Positions 36,521 through 52,300 are shown, counted from the stretch's first letter. The stretch is DNA of 64,000 bases from Pycnopodia helianthoides (GCA_032158295.1 CM063252.1:17070036-17134035), one strand, 5' to 3'. The notes: a model not told the origin generated them from the letters alone. Translations and numbers: made by a program.

Positions 36521-37271
36521 ATTTGGTGGTATTTTTGGTTAGCTATGATTGAATGTAAGGCCGGGCTGAGGGGTATCAACAGCATCGCTGTTATTTTATG
36601 AGTTTGAAATTGCTACAGGTCATTTTTTTTTTTGCTGATCCACAGATATGAAAAACAAAAATATGTACAAATAAAAATTGTCACAAAAGACAGGGAATAT
36701 TACAAATTATAACCTTTTGCACGTTTGTAATAAACACAAATCAAAGTGTAGATTTAAAAGCTATTAATCCTGACAAGCATACATTACATGTACATGTATC
36801 TATCTGTCTAGATCTTCCTTTTCCTTAAAAAATTATTTAATAATTCTAAGCCAAATATTGTGACCAGAAAGTGGTTTATAAGCAGGAAGTTTGATGCTTA
36901 GTCTCCAAAGACTACAAGTAATTTTGAGAGACAACCTCTGACAAAACCTTTTACAGAAAGAAAGCCTGTGGTGTAGTGATATTCTGCACATACATGTAGG
37001 TACATGTACATGTAGCTGTACATGTACATGTAGGTGTCTACTACTTACATACACTGCCTAGGCTTGCATAACAAATCTTACATTAATTAGAACATGACTT
37101 CATTTTTTAATAGTCAATGTTAAATCCATATTTGCTAATACGATTGAGATTTTAAAATATTGTTTTTGGTTTGTGTTCATATTTTGAGGTGCTAGCAACA
37201 ACAGCTGTAATACATTCTTAATACTGGATTTCCATGCAGTGATTTTCATTCTTGTTTTGTTTTCCTTACAG
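36521..37271. other. Region upstream of the first recognised SENP-like exon
   Basis: AT-rich, with TACATG tracts at 36785-36800 and 36988-37034. No coding block. It ends in a pyrimidine-rich acceptor (ttttccttacag) at 37271. Confidence 0.5.
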
Positions 37272-37374
37272 CATTAATTGAAGTGGATAGAAATATTGGG
37301 GAGCAGTCAAAATCAACATCCACAAATATTAGTCCTACAAGCACAGATCAAGTAAAAAATTCTAATGAAAATGG
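37272..37374 (+). CDS. SENP6/7-like exon a
   Basis: One hundred three nt encode LIEVDRNIGEQSKSTSTNIS and then PTSTDQVKNSNEN, a low-complexity polar stretch typical of the disordered N-terminal half. The donor is AATGG|gtaagt and the acceptor ccttacag|C. The upstream exon must end in phase 1. Confidence 0.7.
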
Positions 37375-40300
37375 GTAAGTAAAGTACAAGAGGAATTTGC
37401 AAGTAAATTTATTCAATTTTTAAAACCCTCCTACTCTTGGGAACATTTTCCAGTGAACTGTTGTTCCTGTGAACAATGCTGCACTGCATGGAATAAGTAT
37501 GGCGGCACAACTGTGCACAGAACTAATGGTGTTATCCCTTTAGGACATTCATTTTTGTATAAAATTAAATTATACGCTGTTCAAAGCGCTACAACATGTA
37601 ACTATGGCACACGGAAGTGAAAATTTATTGGTCACATAAAAATACATAAACAGTAACAGCACTTTCCTACAAGGGAAGGGTTTATTCAATGATATATGAA
37701 GTTTTTGTGTGACGTAATCCTATTACATGTAAAAAAGTATGTCGTCACCGTTTTCACAAAGAGGCAATTTAGGCCATTCAACAAAACTTTCATTCTCAAG
37801 AGAAAACCACGTTTGAAGTTAAACTATTTTTGAAATCACTGTTTCGGACACTGTTTGTCATTGCAACGTTGACATTTTTCCTAGCATGAAAGTGGAGATC
37901 TTAAATCATGCAAATCTTTTGCTATTTTAATTATACATGTACTTAGTTTAACTAATGCGTAATTAACTTTTGAACACAAGTGTCTCTTCGTGGAAACTGC
38001 AAAACAAGGTCTGTGTGCAGCGCGTCGTGTGCGCGTCGTGTACAAACCAATGCGTAAACGACGAGGAAAACTAAAATTTATATAGGTCATACAAATTGCC
38101 CTTTCATGAAAACTAAAAACGCAGAGTAGTCATTTTTGTCACCGTGCCAGCACTATGTACTTCAATGTTACAAATGGCAAATCTAAATGTGTCTCTTTGT
38201 GAAAACTAAAACTGATGATTAATTTGGTAAAATGGTCCTTGTGCTAATTAGTGTAATTAAAAAAGTAAAACGTTTTATCACTTGAAACTTGGGGAAAATG
38301 TTGATGTCAATAGTAACATTCAAAATATGTAAAAACGGTGTCGATGTAGGCCCTATGTTAAGTTATTCTCCCATTTTCTCAGTCCTGTGTCAGTTTTCCT
38401 TTTTTAATTTGTGACTGACCCTAGCCTTGCTCAAGGCGGTCGCAGTTTTCACTCCAAAAAAGACGCCGTAAAACCCACCGTAACCTACTGTACCCCAGCA
38501 CTTACTGTGCATAATACATACATGTACATGTGTATCACATTGCACGACGCGGGCCTGTACTACTGCTGTGCGCAGGTCATCCGTCAGACCGACAGCCTTG
38601 TAGGGTCTGTATCTACAGGTATGTGTTTCTTTATATTTCGTCCACTATTGGACGAAAATGGGGTGGGCTCTCGGATATGCTGGTAATTGGTATGCAGATC
38701 ATGAATTTTCAAATATTTTGTCAGACCTATCGCAGACAACGCAGGATGGGAATAAATGATTGATTCATTTTTTAATGTCCAATCACGAGCTTCCCTCATG
38801 AACTTTGTGCCGTGTAATGCTTTCTGTGCGCGTGACGCGATGTGAGTGTACACAAACAAAACGGCATCTATTCATAAAACATGACTTCCACTGACCAATG
38901 GGGTCTTGCTTTCCGGGTGCTTTATAGTAACGACCTGATGGCTTCAACACAGAACCGTCAAGACGTTGATTCAGTTAGTACACGCATACACACAGAGAGC
39001 AGGCGCACATCTATACTTCAGTGCTGTATCTACACACGTACACACACATGTGGGTTGTGTGGTGCAAAGAATAATCATAGTTTTTAGGCCTACACTACAG
39101 TGTACATGTATGTAGTTAGCTCGGGCGGGTAGCGCGGCGCAAAGAAAAAAAATTCAATAAACGAAGACAAAACTCCAACGCCTTGATCAAGGCTAGACTG
39201 ACCCTTGCAGGTATGAAGGGTTCCAAGTAGTTGTTTATTGAAACAGTTCCATGATAAATCACAGCTTGTGCCTACATTAATGTTATCATGGCCTGCAGCT
39301 ATTATTCTTTTTAGTTTGTATTCTAGGGCAATTTACCCCTACCAGTTTGCAACACTGCATCAAGTAGGAAGAAAGAATATATGAAGTTAAGACTTATATT
39401 AATTGGGATAAGTGGAATCCTAACCTTAGTAATTCATGTATTTGATTATATACAGGTATACCAGCGAAATTGAGATCATTAATGATCATGACTATGTGAT
39501 AAGATCCACAGGAGTACCATCAGCAAAGATATCAATGGCTGAAAGCATCAACTGGCTTTCCAAGGTAACGCAAACCAAGGGCCTCATTCTTAATTCACTT
39601 GTATAACATGAATTGAACAAGTTATGAAAAATGTCAGAAAAGCCAAGTAAAGTGGGTAATAGTCTTTGGTCTGTTGGGTCAATAAAACAGTAAATACTTG
39701 CCTGATTAAAAGAAATCAGCCAACTTGCAAAGAGTGATATCATCATCTACAAATGTGCCTGCAACTGGTAAATGGATTAAAGACTTACATGTTCTTGCCA
39801 TGTGAATGCACACAATTTGTTTTACAAATAATCAAATAAACAAGTACATGTACATGTATCATGTGTATACTGTAAAACTTCTTGACCACACTCATTTTGA
39901 TTTACAAAAAAGGTGAATGTGAAGTATCAAGTGACAATCTTAAACACATTATGAGAATTCGATATGGTCCTCAATGCTGGCACAAAATAGTGGAAGATAA
40001 TTTTTTTTTCACTCAAAATGCCTTTTGTGGCAGTTGTCCACAATTTTTATATTGCATCAGTCAAGAAGCATGATTTTATGGAAAATTTCAAGGAAATTGG
40101 CTGGGGCTATGCCATAGTGTGTACCCCTCCTGCTGACCATCATGACTATGCCATAGTGTGTACCCCCTCCTACTGACAATCATGACTATGCCATAGTGTG
40201 TACCCCCTCCTACTGACCATCATGACTATGCCATAGTGTGTACCCTTCCTACTGACCATCATGACTATGCCATAGTGTGTACCCCTCCTACTGACCATCA

Positions 40301-43300
40301 TGACTTTGCCATAGTGTGTACCCCCTCCTACTGACCATCATGACTATGCCATAGTGTGTACCCCCTCCTACTGACCATCATGACTATGCCATAGTGTGTA
40401 CCCCTTCCTACTGACCATCATGACTATGCCTTAGTGTGTACCCCTCCTACTGACCATCATGACTATGCCATAGTGTGTACCCCCTCCTACTGACCATCAT
40501 GACTATGCCATAGTGTGTACCCCTCCTACTGACCATCATGACTATGCCTTAGTGTGTACCCCTCCCACTGACCATCATGACTATGCCATAGTGTGTACCC
40601 CTTCCTACTGACCATCATGACTATGCCATAGTGTGTACCCCTCCTACTGACCATCATGACTATGCCATAGTGTGTACCCCTCCTACTGACCATCATGACT
40701 ATGCCATAGTGTGTACCCCTCATACTGACCATCATGACTATGCCTTAGTGTGTACCCCTCATACTGACCATCATGACTATGCCTTAGTGTGTACCCCTCC
40801 TACTGACCATCATGACTATGCCTTAGTGTGTACCTGCTCCTACTGACCATCATGACTATGCCATAGTGTGTACCCCTCCTACTGACCATCATGACTATGC
40901 CTTAGTGTGTACCCCCTCCTACTGACCATCATGACTATGCCTTAGTGTGTACCCCTCCTACTGACCATCATGACTATGCCTTAGTGTGTACCCCTCCTAC
41001 TGACCATCATGACTATGCCTTAGTGTGTACCCTCCTACTGACCATCATGACTATGCCTTAGTGTGTACCCTCCTACTGACCATCATGACTATGCCTTAGT
41101 GTGTACCCCTCCTACTGACCATCATGACTATGCCATAGTGTGTACCCCTCCTACTGACCATCATGACTATGCCTAGTGTGTACCCTCCTACTGACCATCA
41201 TGACTATGCCTTAGTGTGTACCCCTCCTACTGACCATCATGACTTTGCCATAGTGTGTACCCCTCCTACTGACCATCATGACTATGCCATAGTGTGTACA
41301 TGTACCCCTTCCTACTGACCATCATGACTATGCCATAGTGTGTACCCTCTACTGACCATCATGACTATAGCTCATGTGTTACCTCCTACTGACCATTCAT
41401 GACTTTGCCATAGTGTGTACCCTCCTAACTGACCATCATGACTATGCCATAGTTGTACCGTCCTACTGACCATCAATGTCATAATCTTATATGGTTGCTA
41501 CATGTATGTATGTATACATGTAGATGTAGCTACATTGTACATGTGATGCACATGTGCATCACATGTACAAGTTCTGTATAGGTTCAGTAACACTCCAACA
41601 GAGATTCCAAGCCATCTGAAATTAAACAGTAATTTCATTCACAGAGTTTATCAAGTTGGCAATACTAGTGAAACACTGCCAAGTCTGTCTTCTATGTGGT
41701 TTATTTTACATGTTCACCCATTTATTAAGCTCTATCCTTTCATGTATTGCATGATTACGCACACCAGTGTCAACATCTGACATATTCAAATCACTTTACA
41801 GAATGTTAACAACCTGGACAAGTTGTTGCCATTTGCTGTGTGGTGTACTTTATTGGCTCGAGGATCGATGATTGGAAATGCGTGTCAATCCATTTGAGCA
41901 CCTTGTGTCCATGTCAGTAGGCAGCTTTAATGATGGGAGGGGCCTAATGGATCTTGTTTTCATGAAATGGGTCTGTTGACCAACAATAACCAAGTATATT
42001 TCTTTCCTTGCTATTAGAACTCATCAGTGACATGTGCAAGTACTAGTCATGCTTTGACCTCATCTGGAAATCTCACTAGAGATGTGTATGACTTATCTGA
42101 TGACACTTCTGATTGCTGTGAAGCATCACCTGCCAAAAGAAGCAAAGGAAGAGGAAGTGGAAGAGTCCATGGGGTTCAAGGAAGAGGTCAATTATTGGAC
42201 AGGCTTCAAAGTCATTCGAATGGACAAGAAAACAATCAACACCAAAAGAGACAAATGGCAATGAAAGGAAATGCCATCAATATAAACATGACACCGTATG
42301 TTATCTTGTACATATTAAGATATCATGACAGTTTTGTTTTTATGATGATGTTCTTCTTGCAAACTATTGTAATTTTGTCTTTGAGTTATTTTTTTTTTTA
42401 AAGATTAAAAGTTTATTTTAGTTTATTTTAGTTTATTTTAGTTTATTTTATTTTATTTTAATTGATATTGGCTTATTGATGTGGAAACCATAAGATTGTA
42501 CAAAGTAATTTTTCCAGTTAAAAATTTGTTTGGTTGATATGTTTCTTGCAGACAATACAAACTAACTGTGTCAAGTAGTAATTCTCCTGACAAAAAGCCC
42601 CGGCTACAATTAATCCACATTCAAGCTACCAGTAGTCCTGCATCCTGCTCTAAGAAACCAACAAAATGTAGCAGTACATCTCCTCTTAAAGGGTAAGTGC
42701 TAGATCATACTACTAGATTAACCAGACATTAAACAAAACAATGCAATTATGAACTCAGATAAGTTCTATCTTCAAAAGATTGGTAAATCATACCAATAGA
42801 TTTGTGTTGGGAGTTTAGCCATGGTTTAGGCCCCTATGAGGCTCTGTAACCAACTATTGTTTTCAGATACATGTAAATGTATATGAGGTTGGTAAGTTTG
42901 GCAGACAGCTCTGATATTTTGAGCCATTACTGTTATATCAGCTGTTGCTAATCAAAACTGCCCCCAGAGTTTTAAAAATTTGAATACCTGCTACGGCCCA
43001 GATTCCTAGTATTACAACATAATAGTGTGGTGGTTTGGGGTGAATGTTTAGCATTATGAAAGGGACACACCGGCTTCGTTGGGATATTTGGGCTACAAAA
43101 TAGACTAAAAAATGACTTCAAAGGTCTTCCCGGAATGGAGAAGAACGGTTCCTAAAAGAAACCATCCAATTTTGCCGTTTTAAAGCATTTTTCAAAAAAC
43201 GAAAGTCACGTGACTTATCTGAATGTTTCTGGATACATTGTAAGTCATGTGATCTTCGGAGTTGGTTTTATTTCCAGCCGTATAAAAGTAAATAACTGAA

Positions 43301-46300
43301 CCAAATTTAAATTTTTCTTTTTAAAAATTATTCATGAATATTTGACAAAAAAGACTATGTATTCAGATTATGGATACAAGTTGTAAATCAAACGTAAGAT
43401 TCGTATTCAGAGAGTCCGTGCAACGGAAGCGTGGGGAGCTAGCAGATAAACCTTGGGCATGTCCCGTACAGCCGGTGCCTTGTCTCGTGAGGCCAGAGAG
43501 ACAAACCACGGGGGCGCGAACTCGGAGCTTGTGGGAGGGGTAGGGATCCAGACCATTAAGTTTTGTTTTACAAGGGTTTCAGTCTGTAGCCCTAGCTATT
43601 ATCCTCTAACATGCCTCGCCATTGTTACAATTAAGATGTAAACAGAGGACCAGTCTACTTACAACAATATCACTTATCCTTGACAGTTGCAACGGCTGGA
43701 AAAGTGTATACACTGACCTTTGACGGCGCTTTGTATTTTTCACGTTGTTCGTTAATTTCGTGATATTTTGTTGATTTTTTTTACAACAACCATTTAAAAA
43801 TTAATGTCTGTGATTCTACATAACTAAGTTAGGTAAACAGTAAGCCGGTGTGTCCCTTTAAGGAATGTGATTTATTGGGGTTGATTTGGGTGTTTTTCGC
43901 TAAAAATGTCCATTATTATTTTTCAATACGGGAATGATCAATTAAATGCTTTTGGCACTAAACTAGAAAAGCACATAAGGGTTTCAAATTTCAACCATCA
44001 AAGAGGACCACTTATATGTACATAAGCAACTTATGTGCAGCCCCTGACCTACATGTACATAGCTGTTGCTGTTTTTTGTTGTACATTTTTAGTCCATAGT
44101 TATTTGTAATTGTTGTATTGGCCCTTTTAAGATGTTTAGATTCTGTGAATTTCTGTTCAATTTGTGTTATTGTTTTTAAAAATTTTTTATACTTTCTTCT
44201 CCTTTTTGGTGAGCTGCTTTAGCAGAATGCGAGCCTATTGTACATGTAATACCGATTTTGTCTGTCCGTCCGTCCGTCAGTCAGTGCGGCCGTCCGCATT
44301 GAGACTTTTTGACTTTTTGATAAAGTTTTTGCCTTAGATAGTTTGTTGTGTTGTTTAAATGTTTTTATTGTGTGAAAATGGAAATTGTGGTTAAAAGTTT
44401 TCTTTTTTTAAAAATATATGTTAAAGTTTTCAGGGTACATTATTACCTTCTGGAAATTAAACAGCTTCTGTCCCGCATTGAGACTTTCTGTTAAAGTTTT
44501 TGCCTCATGGTGTGAGATATTTTGTTGTGTAAAATAATTGTTTTTACCCACAATTGCAGTTCATTTGTCTTACTGTCTTACAGCCAAAATGTGGTTGGAT
44601 CCTCAGTGTGCAAATGGAAATTGTTTTAAAATGTTATGTGTTTTCAGGGTACAGTATTACTCTCTGGAAATTAAACAGCTTCCATCGAGTAATCTTAATG
44701 GTTTTGCAATGAGCTTGAATAAGAATGCTTTTAAATGGTATATTTAATATTAACATCACCATGCAACTATATTTTTGGGTACAACCAGTACAATTGTTTT
44801 TTTTTTTAATGCAGAGTATTTTTCAGAAGAGCATTTTTTGTGGAGATGGAACACAAAACTTGACCAATCCTTATGAAAGGATTTCTGGTACATGTGTATA
44901 CACATGTACATGTACATGTACCACTGACTAATTCACTGAAAGTGTAGAATCAATGCATTGGTTTTCTGGTGTATACATGTATGTATGACACTATGGAACA
45001 ATAATGGTGGGTCTAATTCAATTCCAAATGTAAGGCTTTAGTTTCTCTGTTTGACACAAAGGAAGGTTTTAGGTCATGTTGTAAGTGGCAGAGATGCTGT
45101 TACATGTACATGTAGGTTGGTGTCTCATTCAGTACATGTTCATGTACACATGTACAACATGTAACTGTTACGCCTTTCTTAATGGGAGAGATAGCCAACA
45201 GCTATAATGTTTTTGACGAGCATGCATCTTTCAAAGTACACCTGTAAACTTCAATACATGTACAATACATAGATGTGTCTACTCTGGTAAACTCATGTCT
45301 TTGATGACTATGTACCAAAGCTGAGAGCCACATGTAAGAATTTGTTTTTATTATGTGGTTTATAAAACGCCTACATGTATGTTTCATCGTAATCAGCCCC
45401 CACCCATCCTGAGCCTCTTTCCCACATTTCAAACCAAGTAGACAATGGTCAACTACATACTTGAGATGAATATTTTTTGCAGTTCATACATATGTATGTT
45501 GCTGGACAATGCTCTCTAGTCACATTGTTTGCTTGTCAAAAATGTGTTCCATTCATCGATTCCATTTATCAGGGAAAATTTTGAAGGCATGCAAAATCCC
45601 TCCTTGTATCCTTCCAGCCATCGAGGCCACCTGCACCAACACCATAGCATGAGCTATCACAACCTGGAAATGTTATGGTCCTGTTTTAGTTTTTAAAAAT
45701 TGGTTCATATTTTGTTATGAGTTTTATGCATGTTTATTTTGGTTGTGGCAATCATAATACAGTCTAAGCAATGCATATTGGTTGTGGCAATCATAATACA
45801 GTCTAAGCAATGCATATTGGTTGTGGCAATCATAATACAGTCTAAGCAATGCATATTGGTTGTGGCAATCATAATACAGTCTAAGCAATGCATATTGGTT
45901 GTGGCAATCATAATACAGTCTAAGCAATGCATATTGGTTGTGGCAATCATAATACAGTCTAAGCAATGCATATTGGTTGTGGCAATCATAATACAGTCTA
46001 AGCAATGCATATTGGTGATGGGGATCTTCAAGTGCTATTTTCTTGACTTGGACGGTAAATGTATATCTAATGGAAATATTTCTCTGGAGGATCAGTACTC
46101 AGTATGAACTGTAATCGATGCACTGTCAGATTTGAACTGAAATCTGTATCTTTACTTTAATGATTACCAATCCTGTACTTTGTCTCCAGATTTATTAACA
46201 GAGTATCGTATTTAAAACACAAATATCCAATGAAAATCCATGGACAATATTCTGAGACGTTACAAACTCTTTGGGGGTCAACTTGTAAAGTTGAGTCACA

Positions 46301-49300
46301 AATCCAAATTTGACAATATATTTAGTAAAAGGTATCACTTTAACAAGTAACATTTTTTGCTTGACTGTTTTTCTAGAGGTCATGAAGTCCAAGAAGGAGC
46401 GGCTGCAGAGATGGTTTCCTCATGCAGCAAGCCTGTTACTCCTAGTCCAGCAATCATTAAGGTACACATGTAGAAAATATTGTCGTAGCTGATTTGCTTT
46501 TTATTACCTAGATGTATTTACTGCAAAACTATACATTTTTAAGTTGTAAAGCAATGTGCTGCACAACTTGATTTAGTGATCACCTCATCCTGCGAAAGCA
46601 CTCTGGTTGACATCTGGTTGAGTAAAATTGTGTTGTCCTGAAATTATGTTCTTCCCACATACATGTATGTACAAAGAACACCAATATTGAAAACAAATCT
46701 GGTTACTTTTGCCTTTTAGACAAACATTTAAAGCACCCAAAGCCCAAAGCATTTCAAAGATATTTAACTGTTCTATTGTAAATATTGCATCAGGATAAAG
46801 AACAATATGGTTTGGTTTAATCCTACAATCATAAACACCTGGAACAGTTTATTCATCCTGATTGGTGGAGAGGAGATCACATGGCCATGTTTAAACATGC
46901 GATATAAACACAGAAGTGATTTAACATGACCTGACCTTATTGGGTCATAAGGGGCGCTACTAGATGATTGCGCAGCAGAGTGGGCAAATTTCACGGCCCA
47001 TTTTAAGTTGGTAGGCCAAATATTTGGCTCGCGCAAGTTTGAAACTTGCGTGCAATAGTTTGAAACTTTAAAATGGAAGAAACACTTCCAATTGGTGTGT
47101 CGCAAGGGTCAGTTATGGGAACCTTGGAGTTTATTCTTTACATGAGTCCTCTGAGTGATACCATCAAATCTCATCATGGCATCCATCACATGATAAACGC
47201 TGATGATAACCAATTGTATGTTCTTTTCAGCTGCACAGAACAGCACTCACCATTAAACAAAATGGAGAAGTGCAGAGCTGATGTACAATCAAGGGCTACT
47301 GTGAGCAAACTCATGCTCAACATGTCAAAAAGTGAGGTGGTCCACTTCACCTCATGCTTTCCAAATACTGAGCTACTCTTGAAAGTACAGATAATTAAAA
47401 ATGTTGTGAGCGTGTCTGATTCTGTCAGAGATCTCGAGGTAAAACTTCACAACAAATTACAAATGGATCAGCAAATTCGTGATGTATGTTGCATCTTTTG
47501 GGATCTACCGGTACACAATTGGCAGATTGCGCTGTTATCTTGACCAGCAATCCACTGATGCCTTGTCCATGCTTTTTGTGTCGTCACAGTTGGATTATTG
47601 TAACAGCCACCAGTCTCCTTCAACGCATCCAAAACAGTGCAGCATGCTTAATTGTTCAAACAAAATTCTGAAAGCACATCACACCAGTCCTTCAATCTCT
47701 TCACTTCACAACAAAGAAATCTAATTCAAAGTCCTCCTTGTTTTTAAAGTCAGAAATGGTCCAGCTCCTACTTATATTCAGAACCATACTTCTAATAATA
47801 CAGCTCTCACAATCTACATATGATCTTCGTCTACTTCCCATTTGTGCTTGTCCCCTGCACCCTGCACTTAAATGCGGTACGACTAACGAGCTTTCACGGT
47901 CAGTTCACCGACATTATGGAACAATCTCCCTCTTCTCATCCGTCAGGCTTAATCTCATGAATCATTCAAAACCACGCAAAAAAAAATCATTTTTTGTTAA
48001 AAGTTTTACAATCTCTGTTTATTCATTATTTTTGTAACCTTTGTACAAAAAGCGCTTTATTCATATTATTTCATTTTATCACAGCATGCAAAAGAAGGAT
48101 AATATTTTCCTTTGTGCTGGTATTTCCACGAGTTGGCAAGGGTCTTTCGCAGGATCCTCGCTGTTTCCAAAAGTGCCGCCTTCTGTAACAGATCTATCCT
48201 CACAGTTATCCCTATTTTATCTAGATGTTTCCCCAGTGCTTTGGGAATGTTGCCAAGTGCTCCAACCACCAAAGGGACTAACTTCACTTTCACCTGCCAA
48301 ATCTTACGGAGTGCTCTGGCCAGGATTTGGTACTTCTGGTTCTTTTCCATCTCCTTTGAGACTACCCTTATATCACATGGCACAGCTATGTCAATGAGAT
48401 GACACATCTTCTTTGTCTAATCTAAGCCTACATGTATGTTCAGATGTTCTATAACATGATCAGTCTGAATGTTATAACCCCAGAGGATCTTGACCTGGTC
48501 AGCCTCTACAACTTTCCTGGAACATGGTTGTACCATTTTGCAAGCACTTGGACACCATACTTCTTACACAGATCCCAGTAAATCACCTTGGTCAAATGTT
48601 TTCCTTTGTACTAAGCCTTTAATTTTTAAGTTGGTAAATGGTCAAGTTTTTGTCGATACAAAAATAGGCAGATGTACATGTAGGTACACATGTACATGTA
48701 CCTAAGTATCATGCAGTTCTCAACATGGCTGCCAACCAGTATGGATTTTCTGTATTTTTGTTCAAAATGTTTTTCCAAAGTACAGCAGTCCAAACATATC
48801 CAAATAAATTCAGATTTCTGAAAAACAGCTAATTGTAATTTTTTTAAATAGCTTACATAACTTTCAAAACATTGAGCTCCGATGACAAGCGAAAACCCTT
48901 TCTTTTATAACAGAAAATCCTGGCGCTGAAGAATGAAAAAATCCTTCTATTGCACTGAAGCTAGATATGACACACACGTAGGGATAAAATCTGGCTGTTT
49001 GGTAGCGTACATGTATGTACAATGTACATAAGCCAATAGACAGTCTAGATACAAACACAATACATTGTACAGCTCACCTTCTACTGAGTTTGGGTGTTTA
49101 GTTTTTCTAATGCTGTACATGTAAGGATGCGGCCACAAACAGACGCTGTGAGAAGTAATCTGCAAGCGCATGTTGCGCATTCAGTGAAACATCACTGCAT
49201 AAACATGAAATTAAAAGGACACCAGCAAGAAATGATATCATTGATCACGATCAAGGCCAAGATCTAATGAAAACTGTTGACAAGGGCATAAAGAATGGAT

Positions 49301-52300
49301 GGAAATGGATTTGGTTTGAAAAACAAATTGACGAAATTCGTCTTGCTGAAGTTGTTTGAAAAACTTTGACCCACCTAGTCATGCTAGTATGGCGTATCTG
49401 TTCATTGTGCAAATGTGAGCTTTGGTCATTTTTAAATCAACAAAAAACGGAACAAAATTATTTATTCAAATTATTTGGAAAGAACTCCGATATAATTTTA
49501 ATCCTAAAAGGTTTGCTCCAAAATACTGAGAGTCAAATAAGAAGCATCTTAAACTCAAAATTGTTCGGTCTCTAAAGCATACTTCATGCACAAGTTGTCA
49601 CTATAATTTATTTTGTTTCACTATAAAACCAATCTTTACATTTTATAAAGATATTTTTCAGTAATTATTATATAAATAATGTGTACAATGAATTAAAAAA
49701 GCCTACAACTTTATCACTGGAATTTTAGAAAAGACCGTTTTTTGGCTTCAGGAATAGTGATTTTCATCAGTGAAGGTTGGAAGCTCTACCTGTAAGTGCA
49801 GAAGGCTCATGTAAAAGGAAGTTTGAGCGATTCTGATCCTGGATTACTGGTGAATAATCCTAGCATGCGACATGCTCATCACAGCACCATGCTGATAAGC
49901 AGTCACATCAACAATCAAAATCATTTAGAATTTGCCCATAGATTCTAGCAAAGTGTTAACAAGACTCATACTGATCTTAAAAAACCCTTGAATTTGTAAT
50001 TTATTATTGAAAAAGGGGTTATCAGGGTTTCCCTTAACTTTTTTTTCCACTCGCCGGCCGGGCGATTCAACCAAAATTGTGGATCGCCCGCAGGTTTTTT
50101 CACTAGCCCGCATGTATGTATGTACATGAACACATAAAATTTTGAAAACGTAAAGGAAAAACAAACAAACCTCAAAACACGGAAGTAAAGTTAGCAAAAT
50201 TGCGTTTTGGGACGTTTTTATCCGTTAATTTCTGCCCTAAGTTATCCTTTTTCCATCAACAACCATTTTTATGGATTCATGTTTTGAGAATCGGTTGTTT
50301 TGAACTTCGTTTGCAATAAAATCTTCATGAATCAGCGATCGGTCGACAACGCACATTGAGAAATAATTCAATGAACTTTGAACCGCATCGCCCTCTATCG
50401 GCAAAGTTGTTGATGTTTGATTAGACTTGATCCAAGGCTGTGTATTTTACACAATCTGCAGGCGTGCAGAACAATATGCGGCAATTCTTCACTCAGTTCG
50501 TGAACGTGTACTGCGGTAAAGTCTAGCCAAGATCTTATGAATATGGTAATTATCAACGGCCATCAACGGCCAATCACAGCGTGCGGAATGTTGGTTAGCT
50601 TGGACTTTGAACAGTGGACTGTGTGTTGTGTATACGCTATGCATGGACTACCACCGGTGGGCGACCGAACGTTGTGTGTGGGGCCGGGTGCACGGGTGGA
50701 TTATCAGCAGTCAGCACCATGTGGTTATGTGCATAGTGTTTTAACGAATGACTGTATACCGAAATGATCGATCGCAATTTCCGATCGCGGCCACATTAAA
50801 CCTAGCAAATATCCAGACTTGTCAAACTATTTTAAAAGCTTTAGGTAAAAGCTTTCTTTGGGATTTTACCACTGTTCCCACATTTCCCACATTTATTGTG
50901 AAAAGGAACAATTATTTGACTCGCCCGGCGGGCTAGTAAAGGAAGGGTTTTGACTCGCCCGCCGCTACTTTCACTCGCATTTGGCGACCGGGCGACCGCT
51001 AATTTCGAACCTTGGGTTATACTATCACTTTACTTTGAAAAGTCCTCTAAAATTCTTTAAAATTTTCCTCTGTAGCCTTAAACTTGCCTTTAAAAGATTT
51101 CAGTAAATTGTAACAGAAAAACAACCAAATTTGATATTAACTTGTTAAAATCAAATCATCTACTCCCTGGTCTTGGTACAACTGTGTACCTAGTCCTTTT
51201 TATATAAACAATTAACTGTCAATGATAAAACCAGTAATAGTCAAAAGCTTACATCCCATGTAGTTTTACATAGGCCTTAAGCTCTTAAAAACCGTTGCTT
51301 GAAGCATAGATCTAATGCAAGTAAAGCCTTTCAAGTGTCCTTAAATTTCATCATGATAAGTTTGTATGAACTCTGTAGAGTTTCCTCAACTCTTTTGAGC
51401 AATAACCTCTTTGACAATAAGTTTGAAGAAGTTACATGTTTGCTGTAGGAAGTAAAATGTAATATATACAAAAGAAATTATAAAACTTTGACTTTGTCCT
51501 AGTTGTACCTCACCTTCATTTTACAATACTAGCCAGTGCTGTAGTACTCATACTCTGTAGTCCTACTCAAGTTCTACTCAAGCTCTACTCGTGTATCGTG
51601 TTAAGGTATTCATACTTGTATCTGTACTGGTACTCGTTGAGCAAAGTGCTCTTACTCAAAGTTTGTACTGGATACTCGACTTGAAAATTACTTGTACTCA
51701 AGGTCATGTGCTAGATACATGTCTGAAACTTTACTTTGACTCCATTTCAAATGCTCGTGGTCAAAATACCACTTTCCTATACATTGGTAAAAAAAATTCA
51801 AAACTAGTATCCCAATTCAGTGAAAGAATTGACTATGTGTCACTCTACCATACAATGCAATGGTTGCCTAGGTAGGACACATGTACTGCATACAGATCAA
51901 ACATTTACCATCTGTCATACCTGTATTTATATGTAGAAAATGAGCCTTCATGTATGTGTATGTAGATGACTTACTGTAGAGGTTACACATGCTTCAAATT
52001 TCACTGAGTTGTAGAGAGGCCATACTCCTGATTTCTGTCTGACTCTTTCATGGAATTTCACTGACTAAGTTATAAATTAAAAACAATGGAAGTGGCTTAT
52101 TTGCGTTTAGTGTTATCATTCAGGCCTGATTGGGAGGTAATGTCAGTAAATCATCTAGAATTGTGTAGGAACTTTTTTACATCGATAATTTCATTACTAA
52201 GTTGTAGTGCCCAATAATAGCTCTAAAAAAATCTTATTTTATTTAGAATATTCTTTTAAAAAAGTAATCCAAGATTCAAGTACATGGTACTCCGCTTTTG

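Noticed and set aside
40103..41478. CRISPR-like array
   Set aside because: The units are contiguous with no unique spacers, and the context is a eukaryotic intron.
45705..46107. Three overlapping ~93-125-codon frames
   Set aside because: They are the 39-bp minisatellite read in different frames.
48041..48402. Plus-strand open frames of 96-118 codons
   Set aside because: They are antisense shadows of the minus-strand LINE C-terminal fragment.
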